Assembly: GCA_035567895.1 (NCBI GenBank) | Contig: DATMPC010000083.1 | Coordinates: 44,738-108,737 of the forward strand | Direction of reading: 5' to 3' | DNA from: Terriglobales bacterium | GTDB taxonomy: Bacteria; Acidobacteriota; Terriglobia; Terriglobales; Acidobacteriaceae | DNA: 64,000 nt | Part shown: one piece after another, positions 54,941 to 64,000 of the stretch | Numbering within the stretch: position 1 is the stretch's first letter | Layout: each line of letters begins with the position of its first letter | The notes under the pieces: model-generated | Database searches by the model: none | Seen by the model: only the letters and a program-made list of their open reading frames with translations | What the model was told of the DNA's origin: nothing | Program-made: the position numbers and the translations under genes

Positions 54941-55168
54941 GCCTGTTCGTTTCCGTGAACCTTCTGTATGCCGCGGTTACGAAGAAGGGCTTACATTGTT
55001 CTGCGAAGTACTTTTCACAATGGCAGTTCCTGAGTTTAGGTCGCGACCTGGCGGCCGCTGCGGCAGCACCGTTCCCAACTTAGGAAGAGGCTACGAAAGT
55101 CGCTGAATCGTTGGATGGCTTTATGTCGTCGCCCTTGGTCGCTACTGAGCTAGCAAGATCTAAAGTCA
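54941..55168. other. Intergenic remainder with diverged repeat
   Basis: About 228 bases without a gene. Positions 54987-55015 resemble 48256-48284 next to the att site. Confidence 0.35.
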
Positions 55169-58144
55169 TCAAAAAGTAAACCGAGTCTGCAGTTCTAATC
55201 GTCTGTTATTGGCGCTCTCGGTGAAGATTCCGGCTCCGACACCCGCGAACGGTTGATTGGCTTTGCCGAACAAAGGCGACGTGATGTTGCCGATGATGGC
55301 GCCAGGGTTATTGTGATTTGTCAGGTTTCGGATGTACATCGAGATTGTAAGGCTGTACCGCCGATCGGATGAAGCAGCTCCGCCTCCACCGCCACCTATT
55401 GAGAATGGGCCGGTGGAAGCGCCACGAGGCGGTGCTCCGCCTGCATCAGAGTGGCCGGATGCTGCAGGCTCGCGAGGGGCTCCAAATGCGAATGTGCGTC
55501 CGACCCGCATGTTCAGCATAATCTGGCCTGGCCCGCGACCGAGGTTACGAGAGAGTAGCGTTTCACCTGGTATGGGATTCGGATCGAGCAAGCCATACCG
55601 AGTCGCAATAACCCCAGGCCGGTTTGCATCTCTCTCAATCCCGGGACGTCCATTAAACAGAGTGTCGCCGTAGAGATCGCGCCCAACCGTTATGTCGAAC
55701 GGCGGTCCAGTACTAACGATGAACAGCGGATTGAGCCGGATTCCCCAAATGGGAGTAATACTGCCCCCGACGAAGGCACGATGATGCACGTCCGTCGCAG
55801 CCGGTCCATATTCCCCGGCCATGCTATATGGATTCGCTGCAAAGGTTCCGAGACCATCTGTGTTGCTCATCGCGCGGTTGTACGAGTATGAGCCTGTCAA
55901 CGAGATGTTCGGGTTCACTTTGGAATTTACATTCACGATCAACTGATTCTGGTTGTATAGGCCAGCGGACTCCATGAGGAACACCTGGCCAGGTCTTCCC
56001 AACGGGAAGACGCCGCTACCCGCAACCTCAGGACTAAACGTGCCAGGCAGAGGGGCATTGATGTCGTGAGAGCGCAGTTGGTGAAGGCCGTGGGAGTTTG
56101 CATACGTGATCGCGATTGTCGTTCGGAGAGGCATCTGGCGTTCGAGCCCCACAGCCGATTGCATGAGATACGGTGCTCGCAAATTGGAGCTGATCTGTTG
56201 ACGTGCGCTTGGAGGAGCCGAGCCAGAGAGTGAAGAAGCAATCGGTACTGCTGGAAAGAAGTCCGGATTGGTGACGATGACTTGCTGCTGTACTACGCCG
56301 TTGTAGCGTAATGCGGTCAGTGTATTCGAGAGGTTAAAGCGGTCGTAGAATATGCCGAAGCCCGCGCGAAGCACCGTCTTTGCGGTTTTTCCCCCAGCTC
56401 CACCAGGTACCCAAGCCAATCCGATGCGGGGAGCGAAATCTCGCCAATCGTGAATATTGCTCTGGGACTCATACCGCAGTCCCATGCTAACCGTGAGGTT
56501 CGACCGCGCCTTCCAATCGTCCCCCAGGAAAGCGCCCACATCGAACTGGCCGCCCGAAACCAGCGGATTTCCCGCATTGATGGTGAACTGCGTTGCACCG
56601 CCCCCGAGTTGCCGGATCTGCGCACCAGAAAATCCCGATTGTTGAAAAAGTAACGTGCGTCGATAACTCTCAATCGAAGAGATATTGACGAGCACCGGCT
56701 GACCAGAAGCGTCGAGAACGGGCTGATTATTGGCGTCCAACTCCGGGGCTAAACCTCCGCCAAAGGTGAATGTGCCTGCGAAATTCTGTGGCGACACAGC
56801 CGCTTCCGTCTGACCTCGCACTCGGACACCAAACTTCAAAGCATGCGCGCGATGAAGCATTGAGGTGTAGTTCTGTACTTCGTAGTTGTTCTGGGTATCG
56901 GTTGAGTGGCCAATCGGATTGCCGCCACTGTTGAAAGCCCCGAGCACCTGGAGGGCATATCCCGCGGTGTTCGCTTGCGACACCGTGTAAGACCGGAAGT
57001 ATTGAAACCGTGTTTCGTTGATGGAGTTCGCATTTAGCACGGCAGTCTCGGTAACCTGCACCGTATGGCTGCGGGCGTCATTGTGGTAGCCGCGCGAGAC
57101 CAGATTGAAAGCGCCAGTACCGGCGTTCCGGACATCGTCGCGGTTATAGGCGTAACGCATCGACAACGTATGGTTGGGGCTGAGCTGATAATCGACGCGT
57201 GGAGTGACGCGCGTCCAGCGGTCATAGGACAGTACGCTGCCGGTGAAAGGAGTCGTAACGAGGGTCTGCGGATCGAGCGTGACGACGTTGATCACGTTGC
57301 CGCTGTCGTTCATCTCGCGCGTCACATCGAGATTGAACGATGCGCGCTTATTGAGGGGACCGGCCAGGCTCCCGCTAAATTCGTCCAAATGAAACGGTGC
57401 CTTTTGGGCCGCGTACGGATTGCGTGAGTTCCAGAAGTCGTTGGCAAAGTTGTAACCGATTGAGCCATGAAATTTGTCGAAGCCGGGTTTGGTGAAAATC
57501 TCGATTCGGCCGAAACCCAGTTTGTCGTATTCCGGTGAAAACGGATTCTGGTTGATGCGAATCTCGCGAATCGCATTCTTGGGTGGTAGCTCGCCGCCGC
57601 TGAATCCATCGATGTAAATCGAGCCGCCATTCGGTCCGGCGGCCGGTCCCGCCAAAGCCTGCAGATCGTCCGCTAAGTCATTGGGGTTATCCGAAAGCGC
57701 ATCAAGGTCTGTTCCTCTTAACACCGTCGAGCTGGCATTGTTTGTTGCATCCGTGCTGACCGACGGTATCCCTTCGGCTTCCACGTTCAGGTTCTGGATA
57801 ACGGCCTGTACCTGAAGTTTCAAGTTATGCGTTTGAGTCCCTGATTTCACCTCCAAGCGAAGGGGCTGGCCGAGAACCATGTCGGGGGCCGATGCATTCA
57901 AGGTGTAAGGGCCGGGGATAAGCCCACCTATCGAATAATTTCCGCTCGGATCAGAAGTCGCAGAACGCGAAGCGTCGGCACCGTCACTGAGGGTAATGGT
58001 TGCGCCGGGAATAATGGCGCCAGTCTGATCGGTAACGATGCCGCGCAGAGTTGCATTTTGAGCAAAAGCGGGGGCTGTCATGAAGGTGCAGATGAGCGCG
58101 GCGCGTAAAAACAAAAGCCTCTTTAGGTGTGCAATCAAGAACAT
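55169..58144 (-). CDS. Oar-like TonB-dependent receptor 2
   Basis: 991 residues from the ATG at 58144 (a longer frame starts at 58231 but lacks a signal-like start). Signal peptide at 1-29 (FLRAALICTFMTAPAFA); regulatory-like domain at about 32-110 (GIVTDQTGAIIPGATITLS); plug region with NDLADDLQALAGPAAGPNG; beta barrel ending LELQTRFTF. A Ser/Gly/Pro-rich insertion (about 890-930) is unusual. It is less similar to receptors 1 and 3 than these are to each other. Confidence 0.88.
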   Translation of the reverse strand: MFLIAHLKRLLFLRAALICTFMTAPAFAQNATLRGIVTDQTGAIIPGATITLSDGADASRSATSDPSGNYSIGGLIPGPYTLNASAPDMVLGQPLRLEVKSGTQTHNLKLQVQAVIQNLNVEAEGIPSVSTDATNNASSTVLRGTDLDALSDNPNDLADDLQALAGPAAGPNGGSIYIDGFSGGELPPKNAIREIRINQNPFSPEYDKLGFGRIEIFTKPGFDKFHGSIGYNFANDFWNSRNPYAAQKAPFHLDEFSGSLAGPLNKRASFNLDVTREMNDSGNVINVVTLDPQTLVTTPFTGSVLSYDRWTRVTPRVDYQLSPNHTLSMRYAYNRDDVRNAGTGAFNLVSRGYHNDARSHTVQVTETAVLNANSINETRFQYFRSYTVSQANTAGYALQVLGAFNSGGNPIGHSTDTQNNYEVQNYTSMLHRAHALKFGVRVRGQTEAAVSPQNFAGTFTFGGGLAPELDANNQPVLDASGQPVLVNISSIESYRRTLLFQQSGFSGAQIRQLGGGATQFTINAGNPLVSGGQFDVGAFLGDDWKARSNLTVSMGLRYESQSNIHDWRDFAPRIGLAWVPGGAGGKTAKTVLRAGFGIFYDRFNLSNTLTALRYNGVVQQQVIVTNPDFFPAVPIASSLSGSAPPSARQQISSNLRAPYLMQSAVGLERQMPLRTTIAITYANSHGLHQLRSHDINAPLPGTFSPEVAGSGVFPLGRPGQVFLMESAGLYNQNQLIVNVNSKVNPNISLTGSYSYNRAMSNTDGLGTFAANPYSMAGEYGPAATDVHHRAFVGGSITPIWGIRLNPLFIVSTGPPFDITVGRDLYGDTLFNGRPGIERDANRPGVIATRYGLLDPNPIPGETLLSRNLGRGPGQIMLNMRVGRTFAFGAPREPAASGHSDAGGAPPRGASTGPFSIGGGGGGAASSDRRYSLTISMYIRNLTNHNNPGAIIGNITSPLFGKANQPFAGVGAGIFTESANNRRLELQTRFTF

Positions 58145-58330
58145 GGATTGATAGCTGCCCGCTGCTGGAAAGCATGGGCGATGCCTGTTATGAATAGGAA
58201 TTCCGAGCTTGTCAGTATTCTGGAAAACCAACCTGAAAACTTCCGGAACCCATCAGTCTGTTCTCGGACAGTCTCCCTTCTCATCGGGATGAACGAGACT
58301 ACCCACTCGTACGAGTACTGTTAGACAAAT

Positions 58331-58417
58331 ACCATTCTATTGAATGGTAGTAGCAGCCGGGCGAGCAAGCCAAACCGAAGAGCAACTCGGCAACATCGGT
58401 GTGCCTCGGCTGCTACT
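58331..58417. promoter_or_regulatory. Two adjacent hairpins between TonB receptors 2 and 3
   Basis: A small hairpin accattc/gaatggt (58331-58348) abuts a larger inverted repeat with 11-base arms agtagcagccg/cggctgctact (58349-58359 and 58407-58417). They lie between the receptor 3 stop at 58531 and the receptor 2 start at 58144, both minus strand. They could be a bidirectional terminator or a leader structure; no T-run was seen. Confidence 0.45.
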
Positions 58418-58530
58418 CATGTTTAGGCTCGAATAGCTAGCTGCCGCAATTCGAAAATACAAGGGTCAGGCATCAGACGTGAAGGCAAACGCCGATTGAC
58501 GATCAGCCACTTCTCCCACCTCAAACAAAC

Positions 58531-61500
58531 TTACCAAATAAGTTTCAAAGCGAACTGTAGTTGCCTTGAAGTCGTGGATGTCGAGTCGACCACACCGGCT
58601 GTAGAGATGGAGTTCCCACTCTGGTCGAATAGCGTATTGTTGTGCAATGGAGGAGCAAAGTTGGGATGATTCAATGCGTTAAACACTTCAACTCGGAATT
58701 GAGCATTGAAACTCTCTGAGATCTTCGGCACCGGGTTGTTCTTGAAAATGGAGACGTCGAAGTTCGAGAGCCCGGGTCCAATGATCGTATTTCGTCCGGC
58801 GTTTCCCAACCGAGTAAGTGGATTCGGTGCAGCAAAGCATTGAGTCTTGATGTAGTGATTCGGATTTCCAGGATTGATAGGAGACTCACATCCGGGCGCA
58901 ATGATACGATCCGGGAAGTCGAACGTATCTCCGCTGAGCAAGCCAAGTGGATCCCCGCCGACCAGTGCAGAAAAAGGCAAACCAGCGCTCGCTTGATAGA
59001 TCCCACCCAACTGCCAGCCGTTCGTTAATCCGCGTTTGAACCCCGAGAATGAAACAGGCGACGGGATTTGCCATGTGTAGTTGAGAACAAAATTGTGGCG
59101 AATATCAAAGTCAGACAATCCGCGGCGCAGTTTCGGATCAAAAAAAGGCAGACTTGAAACTGCATTGAGGAAAGCGTCACCGGCAAGCGAGGAGGATCCA
59201 GTGTCAATGCTCTTCGCCCAGGTATAGGAGCCTCCAAACTGCAGTCCATGAGACATTCTTTGCGTCACGCGCACTTCCATTGCGTGGTACGAAGACGAGT
59301 TTACCCAGAACAACCCGCTGATTTGTCCGAGTGGTGGATTCAGAATCTTGCCAGTGCCTGCTGGTGTGGGCCAAAAATAACCCTGGGACGTATGAGAAGT
59401 CGGCAACACGATATTCATATCGTCGACACGTAAAGGTTGATGCACGCCCCGACTACCTACATAAGCAACTTCAGTCGTGAGAGTTCGAGTGAGCTGTTTC
59501 TGGACGTTGAGGTTCCACTGCATGACATAGTTTCGTCGAGGAGTATCGATATGGAAGAATCTCACGCGATTTGGGTTCAGGAGTGACGTCGCTCCCGTCG
59601 GAAAAACGCCCGGCGACAAACCAACGACGTTACCTCGGGCGAAGAACGGGGCAGATAACATCGATAGAAGATCGAACTGATATGTCAGCGGCAGGACATC
59701 ATAAAGACCGAACGCGCCCCGAATCGCTGTTTTGCCGTTGTGGAAAGGATCCCACGAGAATCCGAACCGTGGTTCGAAGTTGCGAAACGTTGGATTTGAG
59801 AAGTATGGAGATCCCAGGAACGGCTGGGGATCGGTAACATTCCGCAGATTGCTGAGCCTGTTGCTTGTTTCTGTGGGCACGGTCGCCATTTCATATCGCA
59901 ATCCAACATTCAAAGTAAAATTGGGTCGCCAATGAATGCCATCCTGAAAATATCCGGCCGCAATCGTCTGTCGGAGGTCTCGAGGAGTAATAATCCCGGG
60001 AAGAGCGGCGATAAACGATCTGGGCCTGTTGGTCAGAAAGTTCCTCAGCGATGCAAAGCCAAAATTGCCGTTCGGATTCGATTGGCCCAGCTGATTAGCA
60101 TCGATTCGCTCTACATTTCCCCCAATGGTCATTGAGTGTATTCCCTTCGTTACAAACAAATCGTCATACACCTGGAAAGAGTTGAAGTGGTAGTCAAACT
60201 CTCCGGGGGCATCCAGCCCTCCCGGAAAGATAGTTAATCCGGACACGTTTATCAGTCCCACGGTGCGGCCCGGAATGAAACCGAGGTTTGTGTCTTTGGC
60301 CAGAGGATTTATGGCACCAATCGTCCTGGGTGCTTCCGAAATGACACGGCTGAATCCAAAACGGACCGAGTTCAGCACACTCCCGGTAAACATGTGAGTT
60401 TCCGCCATCGTTACCAAGTCGCGCTTCGAGTGCGACTCGAGCATGACAAACGTATAAGTGTCCGGATTGGTAGTTAGGCTGTCGTCGAACATGGTTGTGG
60501 CGTAAAAGTTATCCTTCTCGGACAACTTGTTGTCAGCCCGTATGGTGAAGAAATTCTCCGTTGTAACCTGAGGATTGGAGAAGGTAAATGTTCCAAAATC
60601 TCCCCCGTTAGCATTCCCGTTCGGCAAAGGGAAAAGCGCAAGATATGGCTGGACTTTCGGGTCTATCTGGACGGTACCCGTTGTAAGCTGGCCGTTTCGA
60701 GCTGCCTGTGAAGGAACGGTAGAGCGTTGTGTCACGTTCAAAGTCTGGCGAAGACCCTCATAGTCTCCGAAGATGAACGTTCGATCTTTTCGGACTGGCC
60801 CGCCTGCCGTGGCGCCAAATTGATTTCGCTTGAATGGGGGCTTTTTTAGATCGAAAAAATTACTCGCATCAAGCACGCTGTTACGAAGAAACTCGTAGGC
60901 TGAACCATGAAACGCGTTGGTGCCTGATCGCGTAACCGCATTGATGATCCCTCCGGACGTGCGGCCGTAATCGGCCGTTGCGTTACTCGTGACGACCGAG
61001 AACTCCTGAATCGCATCAACACCGAGGTTCCCGCCTAACACACTTCCTGGCCCTCCATTCGAATAGTCGTTAATGCTGATTCCATCAAGGCGATAATTGT
61101 TTTGTTGAGGACGATTGCCGGATACGGTGAGTTGAGTGCCGAAACCGCGATTGCTTCTCTCAAAGCCACTCGCAGCGCCAACCTGCGTGCGGACGGTAGC
61201 GACTCCCGGCTCAAGATTGGAAAGCGCTGACCAGTCTCGGGCGTTCAGAGGCAATTCCCGGACTGTTCTCGCATCAACCACTGTCGCAATTGTGGAAGTC
61301 GACGTCTCAACGGATGGGGTGTCACCCTTTATTTCGACAGTTTCGTTGACAACGCCGACCCGTAATTGCATATCAACGACCAACTCTGCTCCGATCCTCA
61401 GCGTGACACTGTTACGAACGCCTGTCGCGAATCCGTGTGCCGCGGCACTGACCTGATATGTTCCCGGATCCAAGTCGGGCGCTCGATACAGACCTTCACT

Positions 61501-61701
61501 GTTGGTGACAACATTGCGCACGAAATCGGTTGCGGGATTCTTGATCGAAACCGCGGCATTAGGAATGCTCGCGCCCGAAGTGTCGGTGATAGCTCCTAGA
61601 ATCGTGCCGGCTGCAACCTGCGCGTGCAAGTTGCTGACGACTCCAAAAGCGAGAAAGAGAAGGCTGAGGAAAAAGCGAACTGGTTGCTGCCTGCAACTCA
61701 T
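58531..61701 (-). CDS. Oar-like TonB-dependent receptor 3
   Basis: 1056 residues. Signal peptide at 1-27; regulatory-like domain at about 30-110 (GAITDTSGASIPNAAVSIK); plug region with LPLNARDWSAL and NNYRLDGISINDYSNG; beta barrel ending LQFALKLIW. Very similar to receptor 1 in both the plug and barrel regions, so a duplication is likely. The intergenic region upstream ends at the PIG-L gene. Confidence 0.9.
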   Translation of the reverse strand: MSCRQQPVRFFLSLLFLAFGVVSNLHAQVAAGTILGAITDTSGASIPNAAVSIKNPATDFVRNVVTNSEGLYRAPDLDPGTYQVSAAAHGFATGVRNSVTLRIGAELVVDMQLRVGVVNETVEIKGDTPSVETSTSTIATVVDARTVRELPLNARDWSALSNLEPGVATVRTQVGAASGFERSNRGFGTQLTVSGNRPQQNNYRLDGISINDYSNGGPGSVLGGNLGVDAIQEFSVVTSNATADYGRTSGGIINAVTRSGTNAFHGSAYEFLRNSVLDASNFFDLKKPPFKRNQFGATAGGPVRKDRTFIFGDYEGLRQTLNVTQRSTVPSQAARNGQLTTGTVQIDPKVQPYLALFPLPNGNANGGDFGTFTFSNPQVTTENFFTIRADNKLSEKDNFYATTMFDDSLTTNPDTYTFVMLESHSKRDLVTMAETHMFTGSVLNSVRFGFSRVISEAPRTIGAINPLAKDTNLGFIPGRTVGLINVSGLTIFPGGLDAPGEFDYHFNSFQVYDDLFVTKGIHSMTIGGNVERIDANQLGQSNPNGNFGFASLRNFLTNRPRSFIAALPGIITPRDLRQTIAAGYFQDGIHWRPNFTLNVGLRYEMATVPTETSNRLSNLRNVTDPQPFLGSPYFSNPTFRNFEPRFGFSWDPFHNGKTAIRGAFGLYDVLPLTYQFDLLSMLSAPFFARGNVVGLSPGVFPTGATSLLNPNRVRFFHIDTPRRNYVMQWNLNVQKQLTRTLTTEVAYVGSRGVHQPLRVDDMNIVLPTSHTSQGYFWPTPAGTGKILNPPLGQISGLFWVNSSSYHAMEVRVTQRMSHGLQFGGSYTWAKSIDTGSSSLAGDAFLNAVSSLPFFDPKLRRGLSDFDIRHNFVLNYTWQIPSPVSFSGFKRGLTNGWQLGGIYQASAGLPFSALVGGDPLGLLSGDTFDFPDRIIAPGCESPINPGNPNHYIKTQCFAAPNPLTRLGNAGRNTIIGPGLSNFDVSIFKNNPVPKISESFNAQFRVEVFNALNHPNFAPPLHNNTLFDQSGNSISTAGVVDSTSTTSRQLQFALKLIW

Positions 61702-62008
61702 GGTGGTGCCTCCATGAAAGTCAGATCAGGACCGGATACTCAAACATGCGGGGACTGATCGTGCTGAATTCGACAAGGCTGACGAATGAAATTGGATGGC
61801 ACGTGAGTCGCACGAACAAAGCTCTGCACAGCAAGTACAGCCATTTGCTTTCCTTGTCGGGCCAAGAGAACGGAATTCGTCGCCGCCTAGCATAGCCAGA
61901 CGAATTAGAAACGGGAGATTAAATGTTATTTATCTTGTCGTGGCGTCGATGCGAGCATGAATAATTTCGCCGTAATCGACGCGCGTAATAATGTGCGCAC
62001 ATGTGCGC
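61702..62008. other. Intergenic region upstream of TonB receptor 3, with 14-bp palindrome
   Basis: 307 bases. Just after the PIG-L stop on the minus strand there is the perfect palindrome gcgcacatgtgcgc (61995-62008), possibly a terminator stem or binding site. Otherwise nothing is recognised; the receptor promoter should be here. Confidence 0.4.
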
Positions 62009-64000
62009 CTAGTGACGTTGACCGTCTCCAGTTCGCCAACCCGAATTCATGCTCCCGAGATCGAGTAGGTTCATGAACAATCGAACTCCTCCAGGCGTTC
62101 CCAATGCGAGTTGCCGGTAGAGTGAGTAACCGTTGTAGAGCCACACGCCGTTACCGTACCGGCCAGCCAACAAGCCGCCAGCCTGCGGCTTCTGTCCTTG
62201 ATCGTGCGTTGACAGGATCGGGACGTATCTTTCATCCCAAGAAGCTAAGAATCTGAGACCGCGCTTTTCCAGCCATCCGTCAAAATCTGCTGAACCGATT
62301 TTGTTGGGATAGTTCAGGACAGGGTGATTCGGCTGAAGAACTTCGATCTGCGAATTCTCTTCAGTTACATCTTGGGCGGCTCCTGCTGCGGCGTAGGGGT
62401 ATGGACCATAGCTTTCGTCGAATTCCTCGGTGTTATATTGCACGACAAGCACGCCGCCATTCTTCACGTATTCCAGCAAGCGCCAGTTGTAGGCTTGGAG
62501 GTCTTCGCGCGCCAGATAGGCGCGCACCCCCAGCACGATCGTTCCATAACGGGAGAGATCGCCCTGTGCAAGCGCCGTGCTGTCCACCAGGTCTACGTCG
62601 ACGCCGAGCAGGCGCAAGGCATCAGGAACTTCATCCCCGGTTCCCATCACGTAGCCGACTCGCACCTTTGGGATCACCACCTCGACTGGACGCAGCGTCA
62701 GTTTCGCCGGCAGCTCCAGGTACACCGTGTCTAATCCGGTTTCGGTAACCGGTAGGAAGCTGTTGCGGTAGCTCTTGCCCCTCGATTCGGCTATTGCTGC
62801 AAGATGGTATTCACCCTCGCTCAACTTAGGGGGAACCACCAGCTCGAAGACGATGTCTGCATCCTGGTCCTGCTTCTGCAAGGCATAGGCCGCCAACTGC
62901 GGTTCCGCGCGCCAGCCCGCAGGCAGCTCCAGATGCACTGTTCCTTCATTGGGACCATTCACATAATTGCGAACCGAGCAGATCACTTTCTGGCGCAAAC
63001 GGCCCTGGGGGAGCGCAATCGCCTCCGGTCGGAAACGCACCGAAACCGGAGGGGCGACCGCGACTGCATGCCGAAATTGCACGCCGGTGTTGCCGATTGA
63101 ACTGGTTTCCACGTCGGTGCGCATCGAAGCTTCAACGCCCTCGATCGCGTAAGTGAGCTCAGCCTGCAGCGGATCCGGTGTGATCGGCTCACCTAGCAGT
63201 TCTGGGCGAGTGATGCGGTAGAAGCCATCGTTCGGCGAATCGCGAATCCAGAATGCGCTCGTCAAACTGGCATTTTCCGGAATCGAGACTGAAAACCGGT
63301 TGGAAGCCAGCTCTGTAGTCTTCCAGCCCGCGGGTGCGCGCAGCCGGATTTGCTTCACCTTGACGGCATCGCCGTTGGTCGAGCTGAAATTTACGGTCAC
63401 GCGAAAGCTGTCGCCGGGTACAAAAGTCAGCGGTGTGCGCATCGCCTTGTACTCTCCGGAAGTCCGGCCCGGTTTCTCCGGTTCCACCAGGGCTTCAAAC
63501 TGCAAACCCAGTGCTTGGCCCAAAGCCGTCTGCAGTTGCTGCTCTTTGATGGCGAGATCGAAATCTTTGCCGTCGGCGGCCCGAAGCCGACGTACCTCTT
63601 TCAAGGCTTCGGCCAGAGGCGGGAGGCAGGCTTCTGGATGTTGAGCATCAAAGGCTTTCGCCGCCGCTGCAATGTGCTTTTCTAGCTGTGGGTATTTCCG
63701 CAGCGATACATCAATGCGCTCGAAGAAGTCGGACTCCTTGTCCGCCATCCCTACCTTAGAGCTAACCAACTTGTAGTAGCTCAGCGAAGGCCAACCCACG
63801 GGAAGAATCGGGCCGGCAGCAGCTTGAGAAACCTGCTGCCCCAATCCCTCCTGCGCAATCTGCCCATACGTGCGTCCCAGAACCGGATCGTAAACCCCCG
63901 AATCCACGCGTATGGTCCAGTCGTCAGCTTCGCTGCGATTGTCGTTGTAGAACTTCAAGGGCTGCCAGGGTTCCAGTCCTTCCGCAATCTGCTCGGGAAA
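62009..64000 (-). CDS. PIG-L family deacetylase-associated protein, C-terminal part (runs off window)
   Basis: The frame continues to the right edge (no stop between 63958 and 64000), so the N-terminal part is missing and no start can be given. About 660 residues are visible. Beta-sandwich-like (NPCBM-type) segments are seen at about 185-430, followed by a C-terminal ThuA/GATase-like domain (about 450-640) with GTIVLGVRAYLAREDLQAYN and GGVLVVQYNTEEF. This domain order after a PIG-L/LmbE N-terminus is typical of large acidobacterial PIG-L proteins. The deacetylase active site would lie in the unseen N-terminal part, so the PIG-L name is inferred from the partial homology. Confidence 0.7.
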   Translation of the reverse strand, partial: FPEQIAEGLEPWQPLKFYNDNRSEADDWTIRVDSGVYDPVLGRTYGQIAQEGLGQQVSQAAAGPILPVGWPSLSYYKLVSSKVGMADKESDFFERIDVSLRKYPQLEKHIAAAAKAFDAQHPEACLPPLAEALKEVRRLRAADGKDFDLAIKEQQLQTALGQALGLQFEALVEPEKPGRTSGEYKAMRTPLTFVPGDSFRVTVNFSSTNGDAVKVKQIRLRAPAGWKTTELASNRFSVSIPENASLTSAFWIRDSPNDGFYRITRPELLGEPITPDPLQAELTYAIEGVEASMRTDVETSSIGNTGVQFRHAVAVAPPVSVRFRPEAIALPQGRLRQKVICSVRNYVNGPNEGTVHLELPAGWRAEPQLAAYALQKQDQDADIVFELVVPPKLSEGEYHLAAIAESRGKSYRNSFLPVTETGLDTVYLELPAKLTLRPVEVVIPKVRVGYVMGTGDEVPDALRLLGVDVDLVDSTALAQGDLSRYGTIVLGVRAYLAREDLQAYNWRLLEYVKNGGVLVVQYNTEEFDESYGPYPYAAAGAAQDVTEENSQIEVLQPNHPVLNYPNKIGSADFDGWLEKRGLRFLASWDERYVPILSTHDQGQKPQAGGLLAGRYGNGVWLYNGYSLYRQLALGTPGGVRLFMNLLDLGSMNSGWRTGDGQRH

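Overview
The window looks like a piece of a mobile, defence-rich accessory island followed by ordinary chromosome, from a member of the Acidobacteriota (inference). The taxonomic hint is on the right: three very large Oar-like TonB-dependent receptors, each with an N-terminal carboxypeptidase-regulatory-like domain and a C-terminal aromatic residue. Tandem WG-repeat proteins, a PIG-L family protein and small lineage-typical ORFs point the same way. No rRNA, ribosomal protein or CRISPR locus is present to confirm it.

Layout. 1-8420 (minus strand): a conjugative type IV secretion operon in trb order (C-D-E-J-L-F-G-I), preceded by a sigma-region-4-like regulator and a strong inverted repeat. 8851-16042 (minus): a 2127-residue SpvB/RHS polymorphic toxin ending in a toxin-44-like domain, then an ATP-dependent DNA ligase core. 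16130-20721: an orphan DndC-like protein, a membrane-anchored serine hydrolase, two small ORFs and an SRAP (YedK) protein. 21027-26617: a compact operon of ECF-like sigma factor, anti-sigma/TM/TPR/CHAT fusion, S41 protease and lipoprotein. 26785-36136: a restriction-modification-like trio (SNF2 helicase, beta-class DNA methyltransferase, Res-like helicase-nuclease), facing a Cas4/DEDD-like nuclease on the other strand. 37763-42999: a subtilisin/AAA+ pair divergent, across a 22-bp palindrome, from a sigma factor and an XRE protein, followed by a convergent ImmA/IrrE metalloprotease. 43195-45366: a ubiquitin-like operon (Ub-like, E2-like, JAB-E1 fusion). 45497-47857: TIR, caspase-like, SLOG-like and second TIR genes.

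The island appears to end at 47999-48043, where a 45-base 3' fragment of tRNA-Pro(CGG) lies without its 5' half. This is the expected scar of integration into a tRNA 3' end. Its orientation puts the element to the left (all the accessory genes, running beyond base 1) and the host chromosome to the right. No integrase is in the window; it may lie at the unseen end. Near-identical 23-bp repeats flank the tRNA fragment.

48620-64000 reads as chromosome: two WG-repeat paralogues, three TonB-dependent receptors on the minus strand, decayed gene fragments between them, and a PIG-L-type protein running off the right edge.

Common theme (inference): the island carries at least six unrelated protease or peptidase families (CHAT, S41, subtilisin, ImmA/IrrE, JAB and caspase-like). 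They sit next to nucleotide-signal enzymes (TIR), sensors (SLOG), sigma factors and DNA-targeting modules. The two strongest candidates for an under-described system are the JAB-E1/cysteine-free E2/Ub-like operon leading into the TIR-caspase-SLOG-TIR cluster, and the sigma / anti-sigma-TPR-CHAT / S41 operon.
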